Assembly (NCBI GenBank): GCA_016401345.1
Contig: JAEACG010000005.1
Coordinates: forward strand, 124,001-188,000
Direction: 5' to 3'
Source of the DNA: Fictibacillus nanhaiensis
GTDB lineage: Bacteria; Bacillota; Bacilli; Bacillales; Fictibacillaceae
DNA length: 64,000 nt
This document shows, in pieces, positions 7,519 through 15,218 of this stretch. Both the position numbers and the translations under genes were made by a program. Position 1 is the stretch's first letter, and every line of letters begins with the position of its first letter. The notes beneath the pieces were generated by a model that made no database searches, was not told the origin of the DNA, and worked only from the letters and a program-made list of their open reading frames with translations.

Positions 7519-8997
7519 CTATGATACTTTTTCTTCGTTATTACCTTGTGACTCTTTATATCCGCCTTCCCAATACTCAGCATTCTTAATGCCCAGTTTG
7601 GTTGAATCAAAAACTGGATCAAGCCCAGCTTTCTTTTGCTCCTCGTAATCTTTTAATACACGAAGTGCTGGCTTAGCTAAAATCAGGATAGCGATCAAGT
7701 TCAGCCAAACCATGATACCTAGGCCGAGGTCTCCTAGTGCCCAAGCTAAGTCTGCTGTTTTCACTGCTCCGTAATACGTCGTTCCTAACAATACAATTTT
7801 AAGCAAGAACATAGGAATTTTGTTGTTACGGCCTCTCATAAGGTATGCGATATTCGTTTCTGCAATATAGTAGTACGCCATAATCGTTGTGAATGCGAAG
7901 AAAAATAATGATACAGCGACAAAGCCAGAACCGAACCCAGGAAGAACAGATTCAATAGCCTCTTGAGTAAAAGCAGTCCCCGCTTCTACGTTAGGAAGGT
8001 TCTCAACAATAAACGAGTTGTCTGCTTCATTTTGAACATTGTACATTCCCGTAAAAAGAATCATGAACGCTGTTGCTGTACATACAAGCCATGTATCAAT
8101 ATATACAGAGAACGCTTGTACAAGTCCTTGTTTAGCAGGATGCGATACTTCAGCTGCTGCAGCTGGATGAGGCCCTGTACCTTGCCCCGCTTCGTTTGAA
8201 TAGATTCCACGCTTAACGCCCCACATGATCGCAGAACCTACAATTCCACCAAATGCAGAATCAAAAGAAAACGCACTCCTGAAAATTAAAGAAAGTACTT
8301 CAGGAATCTGAGGGATATGGAAAGCAACAATGATTAATGAAACAAGCACATAGCCAATTGCCATAAAAGGAACCACATATTGCGCTACATTGGCAATCCT
8401 TTTAACACCACCAAAAATGATAGCGGCTAAAATAACAATTAAGAAAATACCCGTTACGGACGGATTGATGTTAAAAGCATTATCAAGTCCAGCAGCAATC
8501 GAGTTAGACTGGATACCCGGCATCAGTAGTGCCATAGCAGCTAAAGCTGATATGGCGAAAATAATCCCGTACCATTTCCAACCTATACCCTTTTCAATAT
8601 AATACGCAGGGCCACCACGATATTCCCCGTCCTGTTTCACTTTATACACTTGAGCAAGTGCTGATTCAACAAAAGCACTAGAAGCACCGATAAATGCGAT
8701 CATCCACATCCAGAAAACCGCACCAGGGCCACCAAATCCGATCGCAGTTGCTGTTCCTGCGATGTTACCCGTTCCTACTCGGCCTGATAACGCAATCGCC
8801 AAAGCTTGGAAAGAGGAGACTCCAGCTTTCGAACTTTTTCCTTCTAACATGAGTTTGATCATTTCTTTAAAGTGACGAACTTGCAAAAATCTCGTTAAAA
8901 TTGAGAATAATAGCCCTACGCCTAAACAAAAATAAATCATCGGCTGACTCCACAGAATCGCCACTGCATCTCCTACAAACGTTTCAAAGCTGTTCAA
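7519..8997 (-). CDS. alsT: Sodium:alanine/glycine (glutamine) symporter, AGCS/AlsT family
   Basis: The 492-residue protein has about ten to eleven hydrophobic segments and the family motifs ALSGRVGTGNIAGTATAI near residue 70 and GGPAYYIEKG near residue 125, plus SNEAGQGTGPHPAAAA around residue 270. AGCS carriers take up small neutral amino acids with Na+; B. subtilis AlsT transports glutamine, so the exact substrate is uncertain. The TTG start at 8995-8997 is preceded by GGGGG eight bases upstream. It is a single-gene unit with a clear sigma-A promoter overlain by a large dyad (9039-9070), suggesting repressor control. Confidence 0.9.
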   Translation of the reverse strand: MNSFETFVGDAVAILWSQPMIYFCLGVGLLFSILTRFLQVRHFKEMIKLMLEGKSSKAGVSSFQALAIALSGRVGTGNIAGTATAIGFGGPGAVFWMWMIAFIGASSAFVESALAQVYKVKQDGEYRGGPAYYIEKGIGWKWYGIIFAISALAAMALLMPGIQSNSIAAGLDNAFNINPSVTGIFLIVILAAIIFGGVKRIANVAQYVVPFMAIGYVLVSLIIVAFHIPQIPEVLSLIFRSAFSFDSAFGGIVGSAIMWGVKRGIYSNEAGQGTGPHPAAAAEVSHPAKQGLVQAFSVYIDTWLVCTATAFMILFTGMYNVQNEADNSFIVENLPNVEAGTAFTQEAIESVLPGFGSGFVAVSLFFFAFTTIMAYYYIAETNIAYLMRGRNNKIPMFLLKIVLLGTTYYGAVKTADLAWALGDLGLGIMVWLNLIAILILAKPALRVLKDYEEQKKAGLDPVFDSTKLGIKNAEYWEGGYKESQGNNEEKVS

Positions 8998-9038
8998 AAA
9001 CTTTACCCCCTTGTATTTGACTGAAAATTTTCTCTATT

Positions 9039-9071
9039 TGTAATTATATGATAAATCATATATGATTACAA
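9039..9071 (-). promoter_or_regulatory. Symporter promoter embedded in an operator-like dyad
   Basis: On the minus strand TTGTAA (9066-9071) and TATAAT (9043-9048) are separated by 17 bp. The same bases form a dyad: TGTAAT/ATTACA outer arms (9039-9070) and a perfect ATATGAT-AA-ATCATAT core (9046-9061). A dimeric repressor bound there would block RNA polymerase. The arms do not fit the 17-bp TnrA consensus. Confidence 0.6.
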
Positions 9072-9256
9072 ATTGTGACTAGAAACGCCAAAATTATTTA
9101 CGGTTTTTACCTATTATGAAGTTAGTCATGGTAAGAAAACAAGATAAAATTCTTTCCAGTATGGACATTTGTATCTTTTGTCGTGTACAGTTCCTAGTTG
9201 AATCTCAAATATTCAGAAAAAAATAGTAAAATATAAGCATGATTAAATGGGCAATA
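9072..9256. other. Non-coding gap upstream of the symporter promoter
   Basis: I see no open frame with a ribosome site and no further hairpin in this AT-rich stretch between the symporter promoter and the exporter terminator. Confidence 0.5.
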
Positions 9257-9286
9257 AAAAAACCACCTGATCATCAGATGGTTTTA
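9257..9286 (-). terminator. Intrinsic terminator after the ThrE-type exporter pair
   Basis: AAACCATCTGA / TCAGGTGGTTT hairpin followed by a T run on the minus strand, 17 bp after the stop codon. Confidence 0.88.
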
Positions 9287-9303
9287 CATAACTATTATTA
9301 GGG

Positions 9304-9759
9304 TTAGTGCGTTTTGTTTACAATCGTCTTAAGCTTTGATTTCCGAATAATCTGGTTGATGACTTCAGAGAAAACAAGACCGATCGCAATAGAACCTGAA
9401 ATCATAAAGGCTTTAGCAGCTAGATTAATTGCAAGATTATAATCATTCTCCACGAAGCTTCTCATTGCATTGTATGCAATACCGCCCGGTACTAACGGAA
9501 TGATGCCAGCTACGCTATATATGATAACGGGTGTCTTGTACTTTTTGGCAAAGTATTGTGAAGCGATAGCGATGGTAAACGATGCGATAACCGTTGCTAA
9601 CACCATATCTACACCATTAGTTTCTAATAAAAAATAGAATATCCACCCGATCATTCCTACTAAGCCACAGTGAAACAGGGAGCGCTTCGGACCGTTAAAA
9701 ATGATAACAAACGCTGCTGACGCTATAAAACTTGTAATGATCTGTTCAACAATTGTCAT
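9304..9759 (-). CDS. ThrE-family exporter small subunit (YjjB/DUF3815-like)
   Basis: This 151-residue protein has about five hydrophobic segments and the conserved GIIPLVPGGIAYNAMRSF motif, which corresponds to the C-terminal half of the single-chain threonine/serine exporter ThrE. It lies 15 bp after its partner (9775-10536), which supplies the N-terminal half. In Enterobacteria the equivalent YjjP/YjjB pair exports succinate, while in Corynebacterium the fused protein exports threonine and serine, so the substrate here is open. Cotranscription is likely, with a terminator just after this gene. Confidence 0.8.
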   Translation of the reverse strand: MTIVEQIITSFIASAAFVIIFNGPKRSLFHCGLVGMIGWIFYFLLETNGVDMVLATVIASFTIAIASQYFAKKYKTPVIIYSVAGIIPLVPGGIAYNAMRSFVENDYNLAINLAAKAFMISGSIAIGLVFSEVINQIIRKSKLKTIVNKTH

Positions 9760-9774
9760 CGTGAACGCTCCTTC

Positions 9775-10536
9775 TTAAAAAAATGAAAAGATAACAGCGA
9801 TTCCTGCACCTATTGCAAAAGCTGTTAAAAAAGCATCTGCGCCTTTAGCCAGGCCCGAGATAAGGTGTCCTGCCATTAAATCACGAACAGCATTCGTAAT
9901 CAGCAAACCCGGTACCAAAGGCATAACGGACCCAATAATAATTTTGTCCAGCTCACCACCAATTCCTGTCGAAACAAAGAAGAGAGCTTGTAATCCAATT
10001 AAAAGGGAAGCAGAAAACTCCGAGAAAAATTTTATAGGAACTAGCTGGTGAAAATAAAGCAGGGACAAGAACCCTAGTCCACCTGTGATAAAAGCGGGCA
10101 AAAAGTCTCTCCATTCCCCTTGAAACATGATTAGAAAACAGCCTGAAGAGACAGCTGCTGCTAATACGTGAATCCACAAAGAATAAGGAGAACCTGATGC
10201 ACTAATCATTTTTAGCTCTTTATATGCTTCTTCGATCGTAAATTCACCAGCGCTGATTCTACGCGATATACCATTCACTTGTGCGACCTTCTCTAGATCT
10301 GTTGTTCGTTCGACAATTCGAATCAGCTTCGTCTTTGTAGGCTCATCACCTTCTACAGAAAAAAGAATTCCTGTTGGTGTTACGTAAGGGTGCGACTGAT
10401 AAGCACCAAAAGAAGAAGCGATACGCATCATCGTATCCTCCACACGGTACGTTTCAGCTCCGCTTTGCAGCATAATTTTGCCTGCTAGTAGACAAACTGC
10501 CATTATGTCGTAGGTTTCTTGTTTCTCCATTTCCAT
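9775..10536 (-). CDS. ThrE-family exporter large subunit (YjjP/DUF1212-like)
   Basis: The 253-residue protein begins with a soluble part (about 1-115) holding LQSGAETYRVEDTM, the YjjP/ThrE signature, then five membrane segments with a PLVPGLLITNAVRDLM motif. It is the first gene of the two-gene exporter unit. The ATG at 10536 is preceded by GGAGAG ten bases upstream; an ATG two codons later is also possible. The two-protein arrangement is the common bacterial alternative to fused ThrE. Role as exporter of small amino acids or dicarboxylates is inferred from family. Confidence 0.8.
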   Translation of the reverse strand: MEMEKQETYDIMAVCLLAGKIMLQSGAETYRVEDTMMRIASSFGAYQSHPYVTPTGILFSVEGDEPTKTKLIRIVERTTDLEKVAQVNGISRRISAGEFTIEEAYKELKMISASGSPYSLWIHVLAAAVSSGCFLIMFQGEWRDFLPAFITGGLGFLSLLYFHQLVPIKFFSEFSASLLIGLQALFFVSTGIGGELDKIIIGSVMPLVPGLLITNAVRDLMAGHLISGLAKGADAFLTAFAIGAGIAVIFSFF

Positions 10537-10678
10537 TTAGCATACTCTCCAATTAATTACTTACCTTCATTCTACCCAAAAGTAGAGCGTTAATATTTTT
10601 ACAGTTTAACTGATTGTGACTAATTTCGGCAATGGAGTTGAACAAGTTTACAGATGTTACTACAATAAATTTAATAGG

Positions 10679-10840
10679 TTAGTCACCATACACATCAAAC
10701 AAATAACTGAACTGATCCTTTTTATCCCTTTTCTTTTGGGGCAGTCCGCTTTTTTCCTGAAGTGAAACTGTAAACGAAGACAGGTACAGGACTGAGAAGC
10801 ACATAAAACTTAGACTAACAATGCCAGTTAAAATCACCAT
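10679..10840 (-). CDS. 53-residue single-pass membrane protein, divergent from the LacI-type regulator
   Basis: The frame has an excellent AAAGGAGG ribosome site eight bases before the ATG at 10838-10840. It encodes one hydrophobic helix (about residues 2-24, VILTGIVSLSFMCFSVLYL) followed by a polar, lysine-rich tail (PQKKRDKKDQ). It shares a 91-bp divergent promoter region, containing a perfect 14-bp palindrome, with the LacI-family gene, so it may be a regulatory target. I do not recognise the family, and the reading frame is too short for composition to prove it. Confidence 0.65.
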   Translation of the reverse strand: MVILTGIVSLSFMCFSVLYLSSFTVSLQEKSGLPQKKRDKKDQFSYLFDVYGD

Positions 10841-10880
10841 ACGGCATACCTCCTTTTGGATATATACAAAGGGTATGGTA

Positions 10881-10894
10881 TGAAACGCGTTTCA
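10881..10894. promoter_or_regulatory. Perfect 14-bp palindrome, candidate LacI-family operator
   Basis: TGAAACGCGTTTCA is a perfect palindrome 38 bp before the LacI-family start and 41 bp before the divergent small gene. It resembles a catabolite-responsive element in its arms, but the central dinucleotide is GC rather than CG, so a private operator for the adjacent regulator is more likely. Confidence 0.6.
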
Positions 10895-10931
10895 GAGCAA
10901 GAAAAACTTTTTTAAAAGAAAAGGTGAAGGC

Positions 10932-11894
10932 ATGACCAATATAAGAGATATCGCAAAGATGGCCGGTGTTTCTGTTACGACAGTCTCCCGTGTGATCAAT
11001 AATCATCCGTATGTAAGTGAGGATAAAGTATCAGCCGTTAAAGCTGCTATGAAAAAGTTCAATTATCACCGTAACATTAACGCCGTTCATCTGAGCAGAG
11101 GAAAGACGCACTTGATAGGTGTAGTCGTTCCTTTCTCTAACCACCCTTATTTTGGTTTATTGATCGAGGGAATCGCGAACGCAGCATTGAACCACAACTA
11201 TAAGCTTGCTCTTATTCAAACCAACTATGAAGAAGCGAAAGAAATGGAAGCTTTAAGGATGCTTGAAGATAAGCAGATTGATGCACTGATCATCTGCTCT
11301 AGGATCTGTGAGTGGGACGTCATTGAAAGTTACAGAAAGTATGGACCAATCGTCCTTTGTGAAGATTCAAGAAACGATAAGATCTCTACTACATTTATTG
11401 ATCACTATAAAACATTTACAATGGCTCTAGATTATCTGTACAAAAAAGGGCATCACCATATTGGCTACACGATTGGGAGACAGACTGGAACTAACAGCAA
11501 GCAACGAGATGCTGCTTATAAAGAATTTCTAACAAGGTATTCCTTACGTTATGAACCAAATTATATTTTCACAAGCCGTTTCGATGTAGAAGATGGGGTC
11601 AGTGTGGTAGAGAATTTATTGGATATGAAAAATCGTCCGACCGCTTTACTTGTCACGAGTGATCAAGTAGCTGCAGGAATCTTAACAGCATGCAGAGAAA
11701 ACGGTTTGTTTGTACCTGACGACGTCGCAATCATGAGCTTTGATAATCAACCCATCTCAAAAGTAATGCATATTACAACACTTGAAATACCTTTTGTTGA
11801 AGTCGGCAAAAAACTTTTTCAGCAAGCATTGAACGATCATGAAGTTTCGCATGAAGAGATCCAGGTACGATTGATCGAGAGGAAGACGGTTTAA
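10932..11894 (+). CDS. LacI/GalR-family transcriptional regulator
   Basis: The 320-residue protein starts with a LacI helix-turn-helix (IRDIAKMAGVSVTTVSRVIN, residues 4-23) and hinge region (LSRGKTHLIGVVVP), followed by a periplasmic-binding-protein-like effector domain with a TALLVTSDQVAAGIL segment near residue 235. Members bind a sugar or nucleotide-type effector and usually repress nearby transport or catabolic genes. No sugar operon is adjacent; the only divergent neighbour is a 53-residue membrane protein, and a palindromic operator candidate lies between them. AAAGGTGAAGGC precedes the ATG. B. subtilis DegA is of similar length, but I cannot claim orthology. Confidence 0.88.
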   Translation: MTNIRDIAKMAGVSVTTVSRVINNHPYVSEDKVSAVKAAMKKFNYHRNINAVHLSRGKTHLIGVVVPFSNHPYFGLLIEGIANAALNHNYKLALIQTNYEEAKEMEALRMLEDKQIDALIICSRICEWDVIESYRKYGPIVLCEDSRNDKISTTFIDHYKTFTMALDYLYKKGHHHIGYTIGRQTGTNSKQRDAAYKEFLTRYSLRYEPNYIFTSRFDVEDGVSVVENLLDMKNRPTALLVTSDQVAAGILTACRENGLFVPDDVAIMSFDNQPISKVMHITTLEIPFVEVGKKLFQQALNDHEVSHEEIQVRLIERKTV

Positions 11895-11907
11895 ATAAAA
11901 AATAAAG

Positions 11908-11952
11908 AAAGCTAGCTCTTAGAAGGTAAATAACCTCATAAGAACTAGCTTT
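11908..11952. terminator. Bidirectional terminator between the LacI-type gene and essA
   Basis: AAAGCTAG..TCTTA arms pair with TAAGA..CTAGCTTT around a 15-base region, with T-rich tails on both strands, separating two convergent genes. Confidence 0.8.
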
Positions 11953-11956
11953 TTTG

Positions 11957-12457
11957 TTAAGGATGACTGTTTGCTCCTGATCTGTTTTTTCTCATACCAG
12001 GTATCAGTAGTGCTAATAAAACAGCGACACCTAGAATAATTAATGCAGAATAAATCACCGAAATAGAAAATCCCGATTTATTAACATTCTGCTCTTCATC
12101 ATCTACAGAGTTAGAGAGAGTATCTTCACTTCCTGCGGAGAAAAGTCCCATCGTTTTAGCTTTTGATGCAGTACTATTATCCATCTTAGCAGATTGATCA
12201 AACAAACCACCTTGCAAATCTTCCAATTGGTTATCCGCCGTCTTCGTAAACGTTAAATCTTTCTGCTCTTCTGGAAGCCGCTCTTTCTTATCAGACAGTG
12301 ATTCCTCTTGAAGATATTCCGTACTCTCTTTAATCTGGTTTTCTTCATATAGATTTGGCGCTAAATCTCTAATGGTTGCACCTGCAAATACTGTTTCTGG
12401 TCCAATGCATATGAGAAACAGTATCATGACCGATAAAATCTTTTTAATATGCTTCAT
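11957..12457 (-). CDS. essA: Type VII secretion protein EssA (YueC)
   Basis: I place the start at the ATG 12455-12457, giving 166 residues that begin MKHIKKILSVMILFLICI, a signal-anchor-like helix; a longer frame adds 18 basic residues without support. After an acidic, Glu/Lys-rich extracellular region (about 25-125) comes a second membrane helix (SALIILGVAVLLALLIP). EssA is a small membrane component of the Firmicutes type VIIb machine and is required for substrate export. It is the last gene of the yuk-type operon, overlapping esaA by 14 bases, and is followed by a terminator. Size and position match B. subtilis yueC. Confidence 0.85.
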   Translation of the reverse strand: MKHIKKILSVMILFLICIGPETVFAGATIRDLAPNLYEENQIKESTEYLQEESLSDKKERLPEEQKDLTFTKTADNQLEDLQGGLFDQSAKMDNSTASKAKTMGLFSAGSEDTLSNSVDDEEQNVNKSGFSISVIYSALIILGVAVLLALLIPGMRKNRSGANSHP

Positions 12458-15218
12458 GCGTCTGATCCGTATTTGCTTTCTTAGATGGTTTTTTCCATAA
12501 TCGAACGGCATATGGAATTAATGACAATATAATTATCAATCCAACTAAGAAAAAGCAGCCTATTAAATAATCATTATCTGCACCGTATTGTATGGACAGA
12601 TATACAGCAGACATTGGATCTTCATATTGGAAGTTAGGTGCTGCTAGAGCAAGTAAAGGACTAACAAAGAATAAGATTAAACCTACACTAGCAATCCATC
12701 CAATGAATTGACCAACATTAAATGCTGAGCGCACTAAGGTTGATGCAGCTGTCAGCAATAATATGGTGAATACGGAAAACTGAATCGAATTTGTATTTGA
12801 TAATGAATAGATCTCTAATCCAAATAAACTAATAACAAGACCTACGATCAAGTTCAGCAATCCGAAAACAGAATTTTTCACTAAAAACGGAAGTGGGCTA
12901 AAGTAGTAACTAAAATAGCCAATTAGTAAACTACTAATTAAAATGACGATAAGAATTGCCACTGGCGGTACAGCTTTAACAGCTTGTGAATCTACCTGTG
13001 GATTATCTCCCGAAACTTTTAATGGATTAGCTAAGTAATCATATACGTACCCATTACTTTGCCCATCTAAGTAAGTATTGCCGAGTACATCAAATACATC
13101 ATCTCTTACCAACTTTGTAGATTCTACATTCGTTGTCCATTTTTCATTTAATACAGTTGCATCATTCTGAACACTGCTTACTTTTGTTTGTATATCACCC
13201 GTATAATTCACGACTGAATTTTGTCTTTCGCTTAACGAGTCCATTAAAGTATCGATCATACTGATCTCTTGGCTGATACTTTGCTGATTTGTTACTAACA
13301 GTGATCCTTCTCCAGCTTGTTCAGGTTCACTCATTTGCATCTCTTGTAACTTTACTAAAACAGTATTTGCACTTTCCTCAATAGAACCTATGTCAGTCAT
13401 TAATGCTTCCTGCTGGCCTTCAAGGGTAAATTGATAATTCTCTTTAAACTGAGAAAACGAATTCCCTAATCCTTTCATCTCCTCTTGTGTAGCTGGAAAT
13501 GAACCATTTACAGCATCCCATTTCTCTTGTTCTTCTCCATTTACACCCAGAGTCTGTTCTACTCTCTTATTAAATTCTTCATTAGCTAGTACAGTGTCCT
13601 TATTATCATTCTCAGCCCCCACTAAGGTCGTGTGATACTCAGAAAGTAAAGCATAATACGCAAGGGTACCATCGAAAGAGTTAATCGTAAGAGGGGTACT
13701 AAACAGACCTGTAAGACTATCGTTTAAATCTAATATTTCTTGTTCTTTTTTACGAATTTGATTATATAGATTGAAAAACTCATCATTCAAAGTGGTTGTG
13801 TTAATCACATTCTGATAGTTAGAAAGAAGTTGATCGTAAGCAACTTTTAACTTATCATACTCCTGCTTCCAACCAGATTGATTGGATTTTGACTCAATCT
13901 TTCCTTTGACAGCAATAACCCGGTTATTTAAGTTCGTTAATTCATTTATGGCTTTATTAACATTTTCTGGTTTAGGATCAGGGACAAGCTTTAACATCTC
14001 AATGATTTCTGAAATTTTTTGGCTAATTGATTGTAATTCGCCTAATTCTTCAGTAAAATCTGTTGGATTCGGCTGACCAGGAGTTCCAGGTGTTCCAGGT
14101 TGTCCACCACCACCAGGATTACCTCCACCTACTTGACCACGAGTTGCTTTTATCTTCTCTTCTAACGTAGCTAGCGTTGATTGTTTCTGCTGAAGGATAA
14201 AGGCATCTAATAAATCGTTGTGGAGGACCTTCATATCCGTTATTTGTCGTTCAACTTGTTTCATTCTTTCGTCGTTCAGACTAGCAATAGACTGATTATT
14301 TCCTTCCAGTAAATCGTTCATAGAATTCATACTCGATACAAAATAATCACCTTGTTCACGGAAGTACTGGTTGGTTTCAGCTTGTTTATTTACTAAACTT
14401 TCCTTACCTGCCTGAATAGATTGTAGATTTGTTTGCTGAGCTTCTCCTAATAGCAGCTGCTGCTCAGATTGATAGTTTTTATATTGTTCCACATAAGTAA
14501 CAAAGGAAGTTAAATTTTGTTCGAATTGCTTTAAATTATTACTTCCTTGCGCAGACGAATCGTCCGCTTGCTTCATACTTGATTGAAGCTGAACCAGCAT
14601 ATCTTTCTGCCTCTCCAGTTCGCCGGCAAGTTCACCGGAACTAGGCTTATAAAAACTAATCATCGTCGTTTGGAACTCAATCTCTTTCTCAAGTATACGG
14701 TCAAACTCTGTTCTGACCTTTTTCATGTCCTGAGAAACATAATTCCAATAAAGTGAAGTCATCTGTTTATTTAAGCGATTACCTGCATAATCCAATTCAC
14801 GTAATATTTTTTCTTTATTCACAGCCGTTAACTGCGATTGAACCGTATATTGAAAATCTGCTTTAGTCGGCTGCTTTTCATCATATGTCATAACATTAGA
14901 TGTAAAGTTTGAAGGAATATAAACTACAGCATCGTACTTCTTGTTTTTAAGACCGCTATCTGCTGCACTTCTGCTGATAACTGTATACTTATAGTCGGAT
15001 CCATCTTTTAGAATAGCTGGAACTTCCCTGCCTAACTGTAATTGATTCTCCTCTTCTTCTGAACCGAGATCTTCATTTACAATTGCTATGGAACGGGTAC
15101 CGTTAGCTTTTACTTCCATAGGATTCTCTCCCAAAAAGTTCATAAACAGTTGGGGGAATACTAGAATAATAGCCACAGCCAAAAGCATCTTTATCCTATA
15201 TTTCCATGAGTTCATCAT
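12444..15218 (-). CDS. esaA: Type VII secretion protein EsaA (YueB)
   Basis: This 924-residue protein has one N-terminal membrane helix (about residues 9-30), a long extracellular domain to about residue 745 rich in Gln/Asn coiled-coil, and roughly six C-terminal membrane helices. This is the EsaA/YueB plan; YueB is the surface receptor of phage SPP1 and part of the type VIIb translocon. The ectodomain includes a Gly/Pro-rich linker (near residues 365-390, GGGNPGGGGQPGTPGTPGQP). The ATG pair at 15213-15218 overlaps the essC stop (ATGA), indicating coupling. The ectodomain is expected to vary fast between strains. Confidence 0.9.
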   Translation of the reverse strand: MMNSWKYRIKMLLAVAIILVFPQLFMNFLGENPMEVKANGTRSIAIVNEDLGSEEEENQLQLGREVPAILKDGSDYKYTVISRSAADSGLKNKKYDAVVYIPSNFTSNVMTYDEKQPTKADFQYTVQSQLTAVNKEKILRELDYAGNRLNKQMTSLYWNYVSQDMKKVRTEFDRILEKEIEFQTTMISFYKPSSGELAGELERQKDMLVQLQSSMKQADDSSAQGSNNLKQFEQNLTSFVTYVEQYKNYQSEQQLLLGEAQQTNLQSIQAGKESLVNKQAETNQYFREQGDYFVSSMNSMNDLLEGNNQSIASLNDERMKQVERQITDMKVLHNDLLDAFILQQKQSTLATLEEKIKATRGQVGGGNPGGGGQPGTPGTPGQPNPTDFTEELGELQSISQKISEIIEMLKLVPDPKPENVNKAINELTNLNNRVIAVKGKIESKSNQSGWKQEYDKLKVAYDQLLSNYQNVINTTTLNDEFFNLYNQIRKKEQEILDLNDSLTGLFSTPLTINSFDGTLAYYALLSEYHTTLVGAENDNKDTVLANEEFNKRVEQTLGVNGEEQEKWDAVNGSFPATQEEMKGLGNSFSQFKENYQFTLEGQQEALMTDIGSIEESANTVLVKLQEMQMSEPEQAGEGSLLVTNQQSISQEISMIDTLMDSLSERQNSVVNYTGDIQTKVSSVQNDATVLNEKWTTNVESTKLVRDDVFDVLGNTYLDGQSNGYVYDYLANPLKVSGDNPQVDSQAVKAVPPVAILIVILISSLLIGYFSYYFSPLPFLVKNSVFGLLNLIVGLVISLFGLEIYSLSNTNSIQFSVFTILLLTAASTLVRSAFNVGQFIGWIASVGLILFFVSPLLALAAPNFQYEDPMSAVYLSIQYGADNDYLIGCFFLVGLIIILSLIPYAVRLWKKPSKKANTDQTHEAY

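Noticed and set aside
9953-10177. 74-residue minus-strand frame inside the ThrE-type gene
   Set aside because: It overlaps a conserved membrane-protein gene in another frame and has no ribosome site of its own.
10881-10894. Catabolite-responsive element (CcpA site)
   Set aside because: The arms fit, but the centre is GC where a cre site needs CG, so positions 7 and 8 fail.
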